From Stieleria varia (GTDB lineage Bacteria; Planctomycetota; Planctomycetia; Pirellulales; Pirellulaceae): a stretch of DNA of 64,000 nt. Below, piece after piece: positions 25,720 through 35,362 of this stretch. The stretch is from assembly GCF_038443385.1 (NCBI RefSeq), contig NZ_CP151726.1, forward strand, positions 4,588,001 through 4,652,000, read 5' to 3'. Below the pieces are notes generated by a model, which ran no database searches, was not told where the DNA came from, and saw only the letters and a list, made by a program, of their open reading frames with translations. Position 1 is the stretch's first letter; each line of letters opens with the position of its first letter. The position numbers and the translations under genes were made by a program.

Positions 25720-27012
25720 ATGCGATTGAAAGAACCGTCACAAGTGGACCGTCGCATTCCCATCTTGGTTGCCGTTTCGGCTCTCATGCTTTTATTGGTC
25801 CTATCGATCAACGGCGGCACGTTGGTTGTTGGGGCCGAAGCCGACGCAACTTCCGCCGACGCAACTTCCGCCGACGCAACTTCCGCCGACGCGATGGAGC
25901 TGCCGGAGAGTCTGCAGCCGAAGGATTTTGATGCGACCGACATCGCGGTGGCCAACTCGTGGGCGGAGTCGTTGCACTTGGCCGATTGGCTGGGGCCTCT
26001 CGCACCGCTTGCGTTGTCCCCGTTCTTTGGGATCACTTGCCTTTCAGGGCTCGCGCTTTGGGGCCCCGAGTGGATCAAGAACAATGCGCTGCTGGGCTCC
26101 ACGGGCCCGTTGCAAAATGAAGTGCTCTTTGGAGTGTTCCTGGTGTTGACCGTTCTGACGAGCTTGCCCCGTTTGACGAAGGTCAGCAAGCCGTTCGCGC
26201 AGGCGGTTGATCAGCTGGAGACTTATTCGGTGATTGTCATCCTGTTGGTGATCAAGTTTCTGGCAGACTCGGGAGCTGCCCATTCGGGCAACGCGGGCGA
26301 AGTGGCGATGGTACAGCTCGGTGTGCTGTCGTTTACCGTCGAGACGTTGCTAGCGTTCGCGATGGTTGTGAACGTGATCGTGATCAACTGCGTCAAATTC
26401 TTTTTTGAGTTGTTGGTCTGGCTGACGCCGATTCCGTTTTTGGACGCGGTGTTTGAGGTTTGCAATAAAGCGTTGTGTGGATTGTTGATGGCCGTCTACG
26501 CGTTCAGCCCGACGATCGCCACCGTGATCAATTTGATCGTGCTGGTGTTGGCCGCGATCATTTTGCGTTGGACCGGGCGTCGCATGCGGTTTTACCGAAC
26601 CATCTTTTTGGATCCGGTGATCGCGAGGGTCTGGCGATCCTATGCCTGTCCTGATTTGCGTTTGTCTGGCGGGAAAGGAATCGTGGTGTTTCCCAAGGAT
26701 TCCGGAGCGGGATTGGTTGCCAAGAGTCGCTGGCGCCTGTTCGTGGACGATGATGGATGGGTGATGCGTCCGACGGGCTGGCTGCCCGGCGAGGACGTGC
26801 GGATTTCCAGCGATTGTCGGCCCATGTTGACGCGTGGCTGGTTCATGCATGGTTTGTCCGCGAAATTGGCGGATGGAACGCCCGTGGTGCTCAATTTCAG
26901 CCGTCGATTTGACGGGCAATGGGAGATTTTGGTTCAACAAGGACGTTTCGAGCTGGGCGACGAGGCACAGGAACCGCTTGATCGCGGTTCGGCGGCTGCC
27001 GAATTTGCATGA
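25720..27012 (+). CDS. Multi-pass membrane protein of unknown function
   Basis: 430 residues, ATG at 25720. An N-terminal signal/anchor (ILVAVSALMLLLVLSINGG) is followed by three SADA(T/M) units coded by exact 15-bp repeats. Five or six membrane segments lie between residues 90 and 290. A soluble C-terminal ~130 residues (IVVFPKDSGAGLVAKSRWRL, WVMRPTGWLPGEDVRISSD) probably lies on the cytoplasmic side. No motif is recognised. The rhomboid gene follows on the same strand after 139 bp. Confidence 0.7.
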   Translation: MRLKEPSQVDRRIPILVAVSALMLLLVLSINGGTLVVGAEADATSADATSADATSADAMELPESLQPKDFDATDIAVANSWAESLHLADWLGPLAPLALSPFFGITCLSGLALWGPEWIKNNALLGSTGPLQNEVLFGVFLVLTVLTSLPRLTKVSKPFAQAVDQLETYSVIVILLVIKFLADSGAAHSGNAGEVAMVQLGVLSFTVETLLAFAMVVNVIVINCVKFFFELLVWLTPIPFLDAVFEVCNKALCGLLMAVYAFSPTIATVINLIVLVLAAIILRWTGRRMRFYRTIFLDPVIARVWRSYACPDLRLSGGKGIVVFPKDSGAGLVAKSRWRLFVDDDGWVMRPTGWLPGEDVRISSDCRPMLTRGWFMHGLSAKLADGTPVVLNFSRRFDGQWEILVQQGRFELGDEAQEPLDRGSAAAEFA

Positions 27013-27151
27013 GCGAAGAGTCTTCGTTCTGCGTCGGATCAGGTAGACGGAGCCTTTACCGATGGGGCTTTGCCAATTCCGGGCTCTCAAGCCACAATGA
27101 AGCGTTCCTGCTTTGAACACCTTTCCCCAAAACGCGACGCCTGGAATCTTC

Positions 27152-28090
27152 ATGGGTCTCTACGAACGCGACTACGGACGCGATGATGCGTTGACTCCGT
27201 GGGAGCAGTACGAACGCGAGCAGCGACGGATGCAGCCAAAGAGTGTGGTGATCATTCTGTTGGTCGTGACCGTTGCCATTCACTTGTTGGACATGCTGTT
27301 CCAGGAGAAAGTCGACATCAGTGGCCAAGTGGTTTCCGTCAGCCGGTTTGCCCAGTGGTTTGCGGTGCGGCGGGACACGGTCATTGAGCCATGGACGTGG
27401 TACCAGTTTTTGACTTACGGGTTCATTCACGATCAGAGAAACATATTCCACATCGCGTTCAACATGCTGGGCTTGTTCGTTTTCGGACGACCCGTGGAGC
27501 AGAAGATTGGGCGTGGCGAGTTCCTGCGGTTTTATCTCGTCTCCATGTTCATCGGCGGCGTGCTCGGCTCACTGACGTATTGGGTGACGGGAAAGGTCGA
27601 CGGCGGCGTGATCGGGGCCAGTGGTGCAGTACTGGCGACGACGATTCTGTTTGCCTGCCATTATCCGCACGAGAAAGTGCTCTTGATGATGGTCTTTCCC
27701 ATCAAAGCGTGGATCATCGCGGTTATCTTCGTTGCCGGCGACCTGTTGGGGACGCTGACGATGTTGAGCGAAGCGAGCTCTGGGATTCAGTCCCGAGGCG
27801 GCACGGCGTTCACGGTCCACTTGGCGGGCGCCGCGTTCGGCGCGTTGTACTTCTATCAACGCTGGAATCTTGAGTTCTTGGACGTCACACGCTTTCGTGA
27901 CAACGTCAAGACATCAGCACGTCGAACGAAGTTAAAGGTTCACGATCCGGACAAAAAGTTGCGACAGGAGGAAGCGGAAGCCGACCGCATCCTGGCAAAG
28001 ATTCACGAGTCGGGCGAAGCGAGCTTGACCAGCAAAGAACGACGAACATTACAACGTTACAGCAAGCGTAAGCGAGAAGGTCGTGATTGA
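27152..28090 (+). CDS. Rhomboid-family intramembrane serine protease
   Basis: 312 residues from ATG at 27152 (MGLYERDYGRDD); an ATG at 27113 is less likely. The six-helix rhomboid core shows the oxyanion HxxxN box HIAFNMLGLFVFG, the catalytic serine in GGVIGASGAVLATT, and the catalytic histidine in FTVHLAGAAFGALYFY. A ~75-residue basic cytoplasmic tail (KLKVHDPDKKLRQEEAEADR) follows. It cuts membrane proteins within the bilayer; targets are not indicated by context. Confidence 0.93.
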   Translation: MGLYERDYGRDDALTPWEQYEREQRRMQPKSVVIILLVVTVAIHLLDMLFQEKVDISGQVVSVSRFAQWFAVRRDTVIEPWTWYQFLTYGFIHDQRNIFHIAFNMLGLFVFGRPVEQKIGRGEFLRFYLVSMFIGGVLGSLTYWVTGKVDGGVIGASGAVLATTILFACHYPHEKVLLMMVFPIKAWIIAVIFVAGDLLGTLTMLSEASSGIQSRGGTAFTVHLAGAAFGALYFYQRWNLEFLDVTRFRDNVKTSARRTKLKVHDPDKKLRQEEAEADRILAKIHESGEASLTSKERRTLQRYSKRKREGRD

Positions 28091-28193
28091 CGTTGCCGTG
28101 TCGTTGAGATCACATTCAATCACGTGAAACCGACCTGTGTTCAACTCCAGAAAGTTCTACTTCAGAAACACGAACCTTGCTTTGGAAATCCGA

Positions 28194-28799
28194 ATGATGT
28201 TCAAGACCAGCCGCCTCATCGCCCCTCGCCTCATCGTCTGTTGCTTGACGATCACATTGTCGGCGTTAACGAGTTATCCTGTTTCCGCGCAAAACACTGC
28301 CGAAAAGACGCCGACTCTGGCGGATGGCGACAAGGCTCCAGATTTTGAACTGCCGTTGGTCGGCAGCGACGATTACTTGACGCTCAAAGATGCCATTGCG
28401 GACGGGCCGGCGGTTGTCATCGTGTTGCGGGGCTATCCTGGGTATCAGTGTCCGCTGTGCAGCAAACAGGTTTCATCGATCGCCAATCGCGCCAAAGCCT
28501 TGGGGCAACAGGCGAAGCGTGTGATACTAGTGTATCCCGGCGAAGCGACGTTGTTGGAGCGGCACGCGGAAGAGTTTGTGGGATCGCGATCGCTGCCCGA
28601 GCCGCTGGTCATGGTGCGAGATCCGGGAATGAGAATGATCGAATCCTGGGGGCTGCGTTGGGACGCACCACGCGAGACGGCTTACCCTGCAACCTACGTG
28701 ATCCAAAAGAACGGTCGGGTGGCTTGGAGCAAGGTCAGCAAGTCACACGCAGGACGCAGCACGGTGGACGAGATTTTGGCGGCACTGAAGAAGCTGTAA
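28194..28799 (+). CDS. Exported peroxiredoxin (AhpC/TSA-like)
   Basis: 201 residues from ATG 28194. A signal peptide (LIVCCLTITLSALTSYPVSA) precedes a thioredoxin-fold domain. GDKAPDFELPLVGSDDYLTL and VVIVLRGYPGYQCPLCSKQV carry the CPLC pair, giving a peroxidatic cysteine with a nearby resolving one. TAYPATYVIQKNGRVAW is the cis-proline region. It would reduce peroxides in the periplasm; the reductant is unknown. Confidence 0.85.
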   Translation: MMFKTSRLIAPRLIVCCLTITLSALTSYPVSAQNTAEKTPTLADGDKAPDFELPLVGSDDYLTLKDAIADGPAVVIVLRGYPGYQCPLCSKQVSSIANRAKALGQQAKRVILVYPGEATLLERHAEEFVGSRSLPEPLVMVRDPGMRMIESWGLRWDAPRETAYPATYVIQKNGRVAWSKVSKSHAGRSTVDEILAALKKL

Positions 28800-28829
28800 T
28801 CGGACAACAGACAAGCAAGGAATTCACAC

Positions 28830-30080
28830 TTGAACGAACGCATACACATTGTTGGGATCGGTGACGATGGCTTGGACGGATTGACCGGTCATGCACGTCG
28901 GCTGGTCAGCGAAGCCGAGGTGTTGATCGGCAATCAGGCGATGTTGGACAAAGTGACGGACGGAGATTCCGTCGACGATGGGGTTCAACGAATCGCTGTG
29001 GACGGAACGTTGGATGCGCTGACGAAAAAGCTTGCTGGTCTGGACGGCAAACGTGCGGTGCTGTTGGCCGGCGGTGATCCGCTGTTCTATGGCATCGCCA
29101 AGTTCTTAACGGATTCGTTGGGCAAGGAGCGATTCGAAGTCGTCCCGAACGTCAGCAGCATGCAATTGGCGTTCGCCCGTGTAAAAGAAAGCTGGGACGA
29201 TGCCTACCTGACCAATTTGGCGATCGCTCCGTTGGATCGTGTCGTGGACACGATTCGCACCGCGGATCGTGTCGGATTGTTCACCACAGAAGCTATCCCG
29301 CCAAGGGCTGTCGCCGAAGCGCTGTTGGATCGACGGATCGATTATTTCAACGCCTATGTTTGCGAAAATCTGGGCACACCGAACGAAACGGTGACCCAAG
29401 GTGACTTACAATCGATCCGCCAACAGAGCTTTTCGCCGCTCAATGTGATGGTGTTGGTTCGACGCAAGGGCGTTGCGGATCGACCCAGTGGAGCGACACG
29501 CCATCGTTTGTTCGGAAATCCGGATGATCTGTTCTTGCAATCCAGACCCAAGCGTGGATTGCTGACTCCGTCGGAAGTTCGCTGTATCGCGTTGGCCGAG
29601 TTGGAGCTGACACCGGATACCGTGATGTGGGACGTCGGCGCAGGCAGCGGATCGATGGCGATCGAAGCTGCTCAGATCGCCCGTCAGGGCCAAGTCTTTG
29701 CGATCGAGATGGACGCGGAGGACTACGGATTGATGTTGGAGAACGCCAAGATGTTTGATGTTCCGGCATTGCAACCGGTTCACGGCCAAGCGCCCGAGGC
29801 ATGGCAGAATCTGCCGGATCCGACCGCAATCTTTGTGGGCGGCAGCGGACGAATGGTTCCCGACCTGGTGCGTGCGGCCCTGCAGCGGATCAAGCATGGG
29901 CGAATCGCGGTCAGCGTGTCCAGTCCGGATAATTTGGTTGCGGTTCAAGCCGTGATGGAATCGTCAGGCGTTCAAACGGAAGTTCGCATGATCAATATCG
30001 CACGAGGAACCAATCAATTGGACCGTGTCCGTTTCGAATCACTTAACCCCATGTTCTTGGTCGTCGGTCAAGTCGGCTGA
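28830..30080 (+). CDS. cobL: Precorrin-6Y C5,15-methyltransferase (decarboxylating), CobL/CbiE-CbiT fusion
   Basis: 416 residues from TTG at 28830. The N-terminal half is the CbiE tetrapyrrole methylase (IHIVGIGDDGLDGLTGHARR; LLAGGDPLFYGIAKFL). The C-terminal half, from about residue 235, is the CbiT methyltransferase (LTPSEVRCIALAEL; WDVGAGSGSMAIEAAQIARQ; IFVGGSGRMVPDLV). It methylates C5 and C15 and decarboxylates the C12 side chain in corrin (vitamin B12) synthesis. No other corrin genes are in the window. The length matches fused CobL proteins. Confidence 0.93.
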   Translation: MNERIHIVGIGDDGLDGLTGHARRLVSEAEVLIGNQAMLDKVTDGDSVDDGVQRIAVDGTLDALTKKLAGLDGKRAVLLAGGDPLFYGIAKFLTDSLGKERFEVVPNVSSMQLAFARVKESWDDAYLTNLAIAPLDRVVDTIRTADRVGLFTTEAIPPRAVAEALLDRRIDYFNAYVCENLGTPNETVTQGDLQSIRQQSFSPLNVMVLVRRKGVADRPSGATRHRLFGNPDDLFLQSRPKRGLLTPSEVRCIALAELELTPDTVMWDVGAGSGSMAIEAAQIARQGQVFAIEMDAEDYGLMLENAKMFDVPALQPVHGQAPEAWQNLPDPTAIFVGGSGRMVPDLVRAALQRIKHGRIAVSVSSPDNLVAVQAVMESSGVQTEVRMINIARGTNQLDRVRFESLNPMFLVVGQVG

Positions 30081-30109
30081 GCGGCAGATTTATTCGGCAG
30101 GAGAGAACC

Positions 30110-30445
30110 ATGTCGGTTTTTAAGAAAATCATCGATCGTGAGATTCCAGCGGACATCGTTTTCGAAGACGAATTGTGCTTGGCGTTTCGCGACATCAATC
30201 CGCAGGCGCCGGCTCACATCTTAGTCATCCCGAAAAAGGAAATCGTTTCCTTGATCGATCTCACCGACGAAGACGAGCAGATCGTCGGCCGCTGTGTCTT
30301 GGTGGCGACAAAGATCGCGGCCAAAGAAGGTCTGTCGGCAGGGTATCGATTGATCGTCAACTGTGGCGACGACGGCGGACAAGAGGTGCCCCACCTGCAC
30401 TTTCATTTGATGGGTGGTCGCAAACTCACTTGGCCGCCGGGCTGA
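30110..30445 (+). CDS. HIT-family (HINT-like) purine nucleotide hydrolase
   Basis: 111 residues, ATG at 30110 with AGGAG 6-10 bases upstream. The whole chain is a HIT domain: FKKIIDREIPADIVFEDELC, HILVIPKKEIVSL, and the active-site triad PHLHFHLMGGR. HINT proteins hydrolyse AMP-linked amines. It is 29 bp after cobL and only 2 bp before bioF, so the three are probably one transcript. Confidence 0.93.
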   Translation: MSVFKKIIDREIPADIVFEDELCLAFRDINPQAPAHILVIPKKEIVSLIDLTDEDEQIVGRCVLVATKIAAKEGLSAGYRLIVNCGDDGGQEVPHLHFHLMGGRKLTWPPG

Positions 30446-30447
30446 TC

Positions 30448-31632
30448 ATGGCCTTTGAGCATCTGTTTCAGTCCCAATCGCAACGGCGTCGCGAGCATCG
30501 AGATCGCGTTCTGGTTCCGCGGCAATGCGACGGGACGATCTTGATTGAACCCGATGGCAGCCGCCTGATCAATTTCGGTTCCAACGATTACCTGGGATTG
30601 GCGGCATGTCCCGATAGCGTGCCGGATGGCATGTCCGCTGACTTCAGCAATGGCCTACCCAGCGGCAGCACGGCAAGTGCTCTGGTTTGCGGTTGGTCGG
30701 ATTTGCATCAACAGTTGGCCGACGACCTGGCAACGTTGGAGTCGACCGAGGCGGCGGTGCTGTTTCCCAGCGGATTCGCGGCGTGCTGTGGAACGGTCGC
30801 GACTTTGGCCGAGAAAGGCGACTTGATCTTGAGCGATGCGTTGAATCACGCGTCGCTCATTGACGGCTGTCGTCTCAGCCGTGCGGACTGCCTGGTCTAT
30901 CCTCATCGCGATGTTTCAGTTGTTGAGCAGTTGCTGCAGACGCACCGAGCCAAGTACGCGCGCGTATGGATCGTGACCGACACGGTATTCAGCATGGACG
31001 GGCATACGGCACCCTTGGTCGCGTTGTGCGATTTGGCGGAGGAACATGACGCGACGTTGATCGTGGACGAGGCGCACGCGACGGGCGTGCTGGGAGCATC
31101 CGGAGGCGGATTGTGCGAGCACTTGGGAGTCCGGCAGCGAGTTGCGATTCGGATCGGCACGCTCAGCAAGGCGATCGGGGCGCAAGGGGGGTTCGTTGCT
31201 GCACCCGCGATCGTGGTCGATCACTTGATCAACCACTGTCGGACGCTGATCTTCAGCACGGCTCTGGCGCCCTCCGCGGTGGCGGCCGGCCGCTCGGGAT
31301 TGCTGCAGATTCGCCAGCATCCCGAGCGTCGAGAGCGTGTTCGGGCATTAGCGCAGCGGCTGCGAGCTGACTTGGGACTGACGTGCGACGAGCCAGAGAA
31401 CAGCGTGCCGATCGTCCCGATCCCACTGGGTTCGGAGCGGGTGGCGTTGACGATTTCCCGGGAACTGAGGGAGCTGGGTTTCTACGTTCCCGCGATTCGC
31501 CCGCCGACCGTCCCCGAGAATGGATCTCGACTGCGAATCTCGCTTTCCGCGGCTCACCGTGATGATCAACTGCAGCGACTGACGCAGGGGCTGCAGAAAT
31601 TCCTCGGCGAGAATCAACGGCCGGATTTTTAG
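30448..31632 (+). CDS. bioF: 8-amino-7-oxononanoate synthase
   Basis: 394 residues from ATG at 30448. It is a PLP enzyme of the alpha-oxoamine synthase family: NFGSNDYLGLAA, GSTASALVCGWSDLHQQL, IVDEAHATGVLGASGGGL (PLP-ring aspartate and histidine), and GTLSKAIGAQGGF (Schiff-base lysine). It joins pimeloyl thioester and alanine in biotin synthesis. The neighbours are not biotin genes, so it may be another alpha-oxoamine synthase, but the length and motifs fit BioF. Confidence 0.85.
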   Translation: MAFEHLFQSQSQRRREHRDRVLVPRQCDGTILIEPDGSRLINFGSNDYLGLAACPDSVPDGMSADFSNGLPSGSTASALVCGWSDLHQQLADDLATLESTEAAVLFPSGFAACCGTVATLAEKGDLILSDALNHASLIDGCRLSRADCLVYPHRDVSVVEQLLQTHRAKYARVWIVTDTVFSMDGHTAPLVALCDLAEEHDATLIVDEAHATGVLGASGGGLCEHLGVRQRVAIRIGTLSKAIGAQGGFVAAPAIVVDHLINHCRTLIFSTALAPSAVAAGRSGLLQIRQHPERRERVRALAQRLRADLGLTCDEPENSVPIVPIPLGSERVALTISRELRELGFYVPAIRPPTVPENGSRLRISLSAAHRDDQLQRLTQGLQKFLGENQRPDF

Positions 31633-31836
31633 CGGCAATTCGCCAATGTTTCATCGCGGTTTGGGGGCTGTGCAAAACCTTGCACGCTGAATCGGTGGCA
31701 AATCGTTACTCAAGCTCAGCGGCTGCGTAAATGTGTGATTGCGTGTCCTACGCAAACCTGCCCTCTATCTGATATCTTCTCATACGTTTTGGGCGATCGT
31801 CCCTCAGTTCCCCTCCGACCCTGCACGAGAATCGCA

Positions 31837-34800
31837 GTGCCACGACGCGACGACATCAAAAAAATCCTGTTGATTGGAAGCGGCCCGATTGTGATCGGCC
31901 AAGCTTGTGAGTTCGATTATTCGGGGACCCAGGCTTGCAAGGCGCTACGCGAGGAAGGCTACGAGGTCGTCTTGGTCAACAGCAATCCGGCCACGATCAT
32001 GACCGATCCGGCGACCGCGGACGCGACCTACATCGAGCCGCTGACTTGGCAGATGGTCGAGAAAGTCATCGCGCGGGAACGCCCCGATGCCTTGCTGCCC
32101 ACGCTGGGGGGGCAAACCGGACTCAATGTCGCGATGGATTTGGACGCACACGGAGTTTTGGAGAAATACGGCGTCGAGATGATCGCCGCGAATGCCAAAG
32201 TGATCGCGAAGGCCGAGGAACGCGAGCAGTTCAAGCAGGCGATGGAAAAGATCGGCTTGGACGTCTGTCTCGGCCGAACCGTCAAAACGTTGGAGCAAGC
32301 ACGCGAGGCCTTGGAGCTGGTCGGGTTGCCCGCCGTGGTGCGTCCCAGTTTCACCATGGGCGGCAGCGGTTCCGCGATCGCGTACAACAAAGACGACTTT
32401 GACGTGTTGGTCAAAAGCGGGTTGGATCAGTCTCCGGTGACGGAGGTTCTGATCGAAGAATCCATCATCGGATGGAAAGAATACGAGATGGAAGTGATGC
32501 GGGATCGTGACGACAACGTCGTGATCATCTGTAGCATCGAGAACTTCGACGCAATGGGAGTACACACCGGTGACTCCATCACCGTCGCACCAGCTCAGAC
32601 GCTGTCCGACAAAGAGTACCAGCGGATGCGTGACGCCTCGTTGGCCGTGATTCGTGAGATCGGTGTCGAGACCGGCGGCAGCAATATCCAGTTTGCGATC
32701 GAGCCCGACACGGGCCGCATGATTGTCATCGAGATGAATCCTCGGGTCAGTCGCAGCAGTGCGTTGGCGAGTAAGGCGACCGGGTTCCCGATCGCAAAGA
32801 TTGCTGCAAAGCTCGCAGTCGGTTACCGCCTCTGGGAATTGCGTAACGACATCACGCAAAAGACGAAGGCTTGTTTTGAGCCCACGATCGACTACGTCGT
32901 GACCAAGATGCCGCGATTCGCGTTTGAAAAGTTTCCTGATGCCGATTCTACGCTGACCACACAGATGAAATCGGTCGGTGAGACGATGGCGATCGGGCGA
33001 ACGTTCCGCGAGTCACTGCAGAAAGCGTTGCGAGGACTGGAGGTGGGTGCCTTTGGCCTGGGTTGTGACAATCGTGATTTGTGGGGAACCGACGAGCAGC
33101 CAGACATCGATGCGATCAAAGCAAAGCTGGGGACGCCGGGCGCCGAACGTATCTTCTACATGCGATACGCGATCAAGGCCGGGATTTCGATCGATGAAAT
33201 CTTTTCCCTGACACACATCGACCGATGGTTCTTGGACCACATGGTTCAGATCATCGAAATGGAAGAACGCATCGCGGCGATCGGCAGTCTGGACGAAATC
33301 AACCATGACCAGATGTGGGACGCAAAACGCGACGGGTTTTCTGATCGTCAATTGGCGAAATTGCTTGGGTCGACCGAGACCAAAGTCCGTGCCCGACGCT
33401 TGGAACTCGGCATCAAACCGGCGTACAAGAGCGTCGATACCTGCGCCGCGGAGTTTGAAGCTTACACGCCTTATTACTACAGCACCTACGAGACCGAAAC
33501 CGAACTGCCGCCCAAAGGCGACCAAAAACGTGTCATCATCCTGGGTGGTGGTCCTAATCGAATCGGTCAAGGAATCGAGTTCGACTACTGTTGTTGCCAC
33601 GCCAGTTTCGCGTTGCGTGAGATCGGTATCGAAAGCATCATGGTCAACAGCAACCCGGAAACGGTCAGCACCGACTATGACACGTCCGACATCCTGTTCT
33701 TTGAGCCGCTGACGATCGAAGACGTCTTGAACATCTGCGATGCGACTCAGCCCGACGGAGTGATCGTCCAGTTCGGCGGACAGACCCCGCTGAACTTGGC
33801 TCGCGGATTGCAAGAAGCCGGTGTGCCGATCATCGGAACCAGTGTCGACACGATCGAGGCCGCCGAAGACCGAGAGCGTTTCCAGCAGTTGATCAACGAC
33901 CTGCAATTGCGTCAGCCGCCAAGCGGAATTGCACGCAACATGGAGGAAGCTCGCAAAGAAGCGGATCGCATCGGGTATCCAGCACTGGTGCGTCCGAGTT
34001 TTGTTTTGGGCGGACGTGCGATGGAGATCTGCTACGACCGATCACAGTTCGAGCGTTATGTCGCGGAAGCGTTCATTGTCGCCGACGGACAGCCGGTCCT
34101 GATCGATCGTTTCCTGGAGGATGCCACGGAAGTCGACGTGGATGCGATTTGCGATGGAACCGATGCGGTGATCATGGGGATCATGGAACACATCGAGGAG
34201 GCCGGTGTACACTCGGGCGACTCCGCTTGTGCGATTCCACCGTTCAGCATCCCACAGCCGGTGCTGCAAGAGATTCGCGAGGCGACAGAGAAACTCGCCA
34301 AGGCGCTCAATGTCATCGGCATGATGAACATTCAGTTTGCGATCAAGTTGGAAGACGGAACGCCGACGTTGTACGTCTTGGAAGTCAATCCTCGCGCGAG
34401 CCGTACGGTGCCGTTTGTTGCCAAGGCGACAGGTGTGCCCGTGGCAAACTTGGCCACCAAAGTCATGGCGGGTCACACGTTGAAGCAACTGGGGGTCACT
34501 TCGGAGCCTATCCCGCGTCACGTGTCGATCAAAGAAAGCGTTTTTCCGTTTCGCAAGTTTGCCGGTGTCGACATCGTCCTGGGTCCTGAAATGAGGAGCA
34601 CCGGCGAAGTGATGGGCATCAGCGAGCTGTTTTCGCTGGCGTTCGCCAAGAGCCAAATCGCTGCGGGTGCCGAGTTGCCCGATAGCGGAAAGATCTTCTT
34701 GAGTCTCAGTGCGCGACACAAGGATTCCGTGCTCAGTCTCGGCAAATTGTTGCGGGAGCTCGGGTTCAGCCTGTTGGCAACCACGGGAACCGCCAAGCGT

Positions 34801-35088
34801 CTAGAGGATGCCGGCGTCCCGGTCGAACGCGTCAAAAAGATCGCCGAAGGACACCCCAACTTGATCGACTACCTCAAGAACGAGGACGTTCAGTTGATCC
34901 TGAACACACCCAGTGGCAAAGGTGCCAGAACGGACGAAGGCAAGATCCGAGCCGCGGCGGTGCAGTACGGAGTTCCCTGTATCACGACTTTGGCTGCCGC
35001 CGAGGCTGCCGTCAGGGCGATGAAAGTGACACGTGAAATGCCGATGGAAGTGTTGTCACTGCAGGAACGATACGCCGAAACGAACTGA
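31837..35088 (+). CDS. carB: Carbamoyl-phosphate synthase large subunit
   Basis: 1083 residues from GTG at 31837, ten more than the usual ~1073; the frame is open upstream to 31735, but the conserved start [20 protein letters not shown] fixes the GTG. It has two homologous synthetase halves, each with preATP and ATP-grasp parts ([37 protein letters not shown]), an oligomerisation region between them and a C-terminal MGS allosteric domain ([20 protein letters not shown]). It makes carbamoyl phosphate for pyrimidine and arginine synthesis with CarA, which is not in the window. Confidence 0.97.
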   Translation: MPRRDDIKKILLIGSGPIVIGQACEFDYSGTQACKALREEGYEVVLVNSNPATIMTDPATADATYIEPLTWQMVEKVIARERPDALLPTLGGQTGLNVAMDLDAHGVLEKYGVEMIAANAKVIAKAEEREQFKQAMEKIGLDVCLGRTVKTLEQAREALELVGLPAVVRPSFTMGGSGSAIAYNKDDFDVLVKSGLDQSPVTEVLIEESIIGWKEYEMEVMRDRDDNVVIICSIENFDAMGVHTGDSITVAPAQTLSDKEYQRMRDASLAVIREIGVETGGSNIQFAIEPDTGRMIVIEMNPRVSRSSALASKATGFPIAKIAAKLAVGYRLWELRNDITQKTKACFEPTIDYVVTKMPRFAFEKFPDADSTLTTQMKSVGETMAIGRTFRESLQKALRGLEVGAFGLGCDNRDLWGTDEQPDIDAIKAKLGTPGAERIFYMRYAIKAGISIDEIFSLTHIDRWFLDHMVQIIEMEERIAAIGSLDEINHDQMWDAKRDGFSDRQLAKLLGSTETKVRARRLELGIKPAYKSVDTCAAEFEAYTPYYYSTYETETELPPKGDQKRVIILGGGPNRIGQGIEFDYCCCHASFALREIGIESIMVNSNPETVSTDYDTSDILFFEPLTIEDVLNICDATQPDGVIVQFGGQTPLNLARGLQEAGVPIIGTSVDTIEAAEDRERFQQLINDLQLRQPPSGIARNMEEARKEADRIGYPALVRPSFVLGGRAMEICYDRSQFERYVAEAFIVADGQPVLIDRFLEDATEVDVDAICDGTDAVIMGIMEHIEEAGVHSGDSACAIPPFSIPQPVLQEIREATEKLAKALNVIGMMNIQFAIKLEDGTPTLYVLEVNPRASRTVPFVAKATGVPVANLATKVMAGHTLKQLGVTSEPIPRHVSIKESVFPFRKFAGVDIVLGPEMRSTGEVMGISELFSLAFAKSQIAAGAELPDSGKIFLSLSARHKDSVLSLGKLLRELGFSLLATTGTAKRLEDAGVPVERVKKIAEGHPNLIDYLKNEDVQLILNTPSGKGARTDEGKIRAAAVQYGVPCITTLAAAEAAVRAMKVTREMPMEVLSLQERYAETN

Positions 35089-35106
35089 CAGCGAAGTCCC
35101 CGCTAG

Positions 35107-35241
35107 GGCTGCGATTGTGAATGGACTTTGATTGGAAGCGATGCAAAAACCAGCACGAAGCGCAAGCGAGTGAATATAGAACAGTGAGACACTCGCTAGC
35201 GCTTCGTGCTGGTATCAAAGCGCAATTCGCGATTTTGGCAC
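35107..35241. mobile_element. MITE-like palindromic element E, CTAG on both sides
   Basis: CTAG at 35103-35106 and 35242-35245 border a 135-bp element. The outer arms are GCGATTGTGAATGGACTTTG and its imperfect inverse; the inner arms CCAGCACGAAGCGCAAGCGA and CGCTAGCGCTTCGTGCTGG form a strong stem. A left half is at 3777-3845 and a right half at 6309-6343. Confidence 0.7.
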
Positions 35242-35362
35242 CTAGTAATCTGCGACAACTTATCTTTAGGGTAGTGGATCTTGTTAAAGATCCTGTAGCG
35301 GTAGGATCTTTGGCAAGATCCACTACGGCAAACCCTAACTTCTAGCTGTCCCAGACCACTAG
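35242..35362. mobile_element. MITE-like element B2, CTAG on both sides
   Basis: The body 35246-35358 is the reverse complement of B1 (6527-6638) with substitutions. It shares its left CTAG with element E, and its right CTAG (35359-35362) contains the stop codon of the minus-strand gene next to it. Confidence 0.75.

Noticed and set aside
25683..26189. Minus-strand frame with repeated ASAEV
   Set aside because: Shadow of the 15-bp repeats in the membrane-protein gene at 25720-27012.
31945..32859. 304-residue minus-strand open frame
   Set aside because: Antisense to carB; same for 33013-33906 and 34042-34719.
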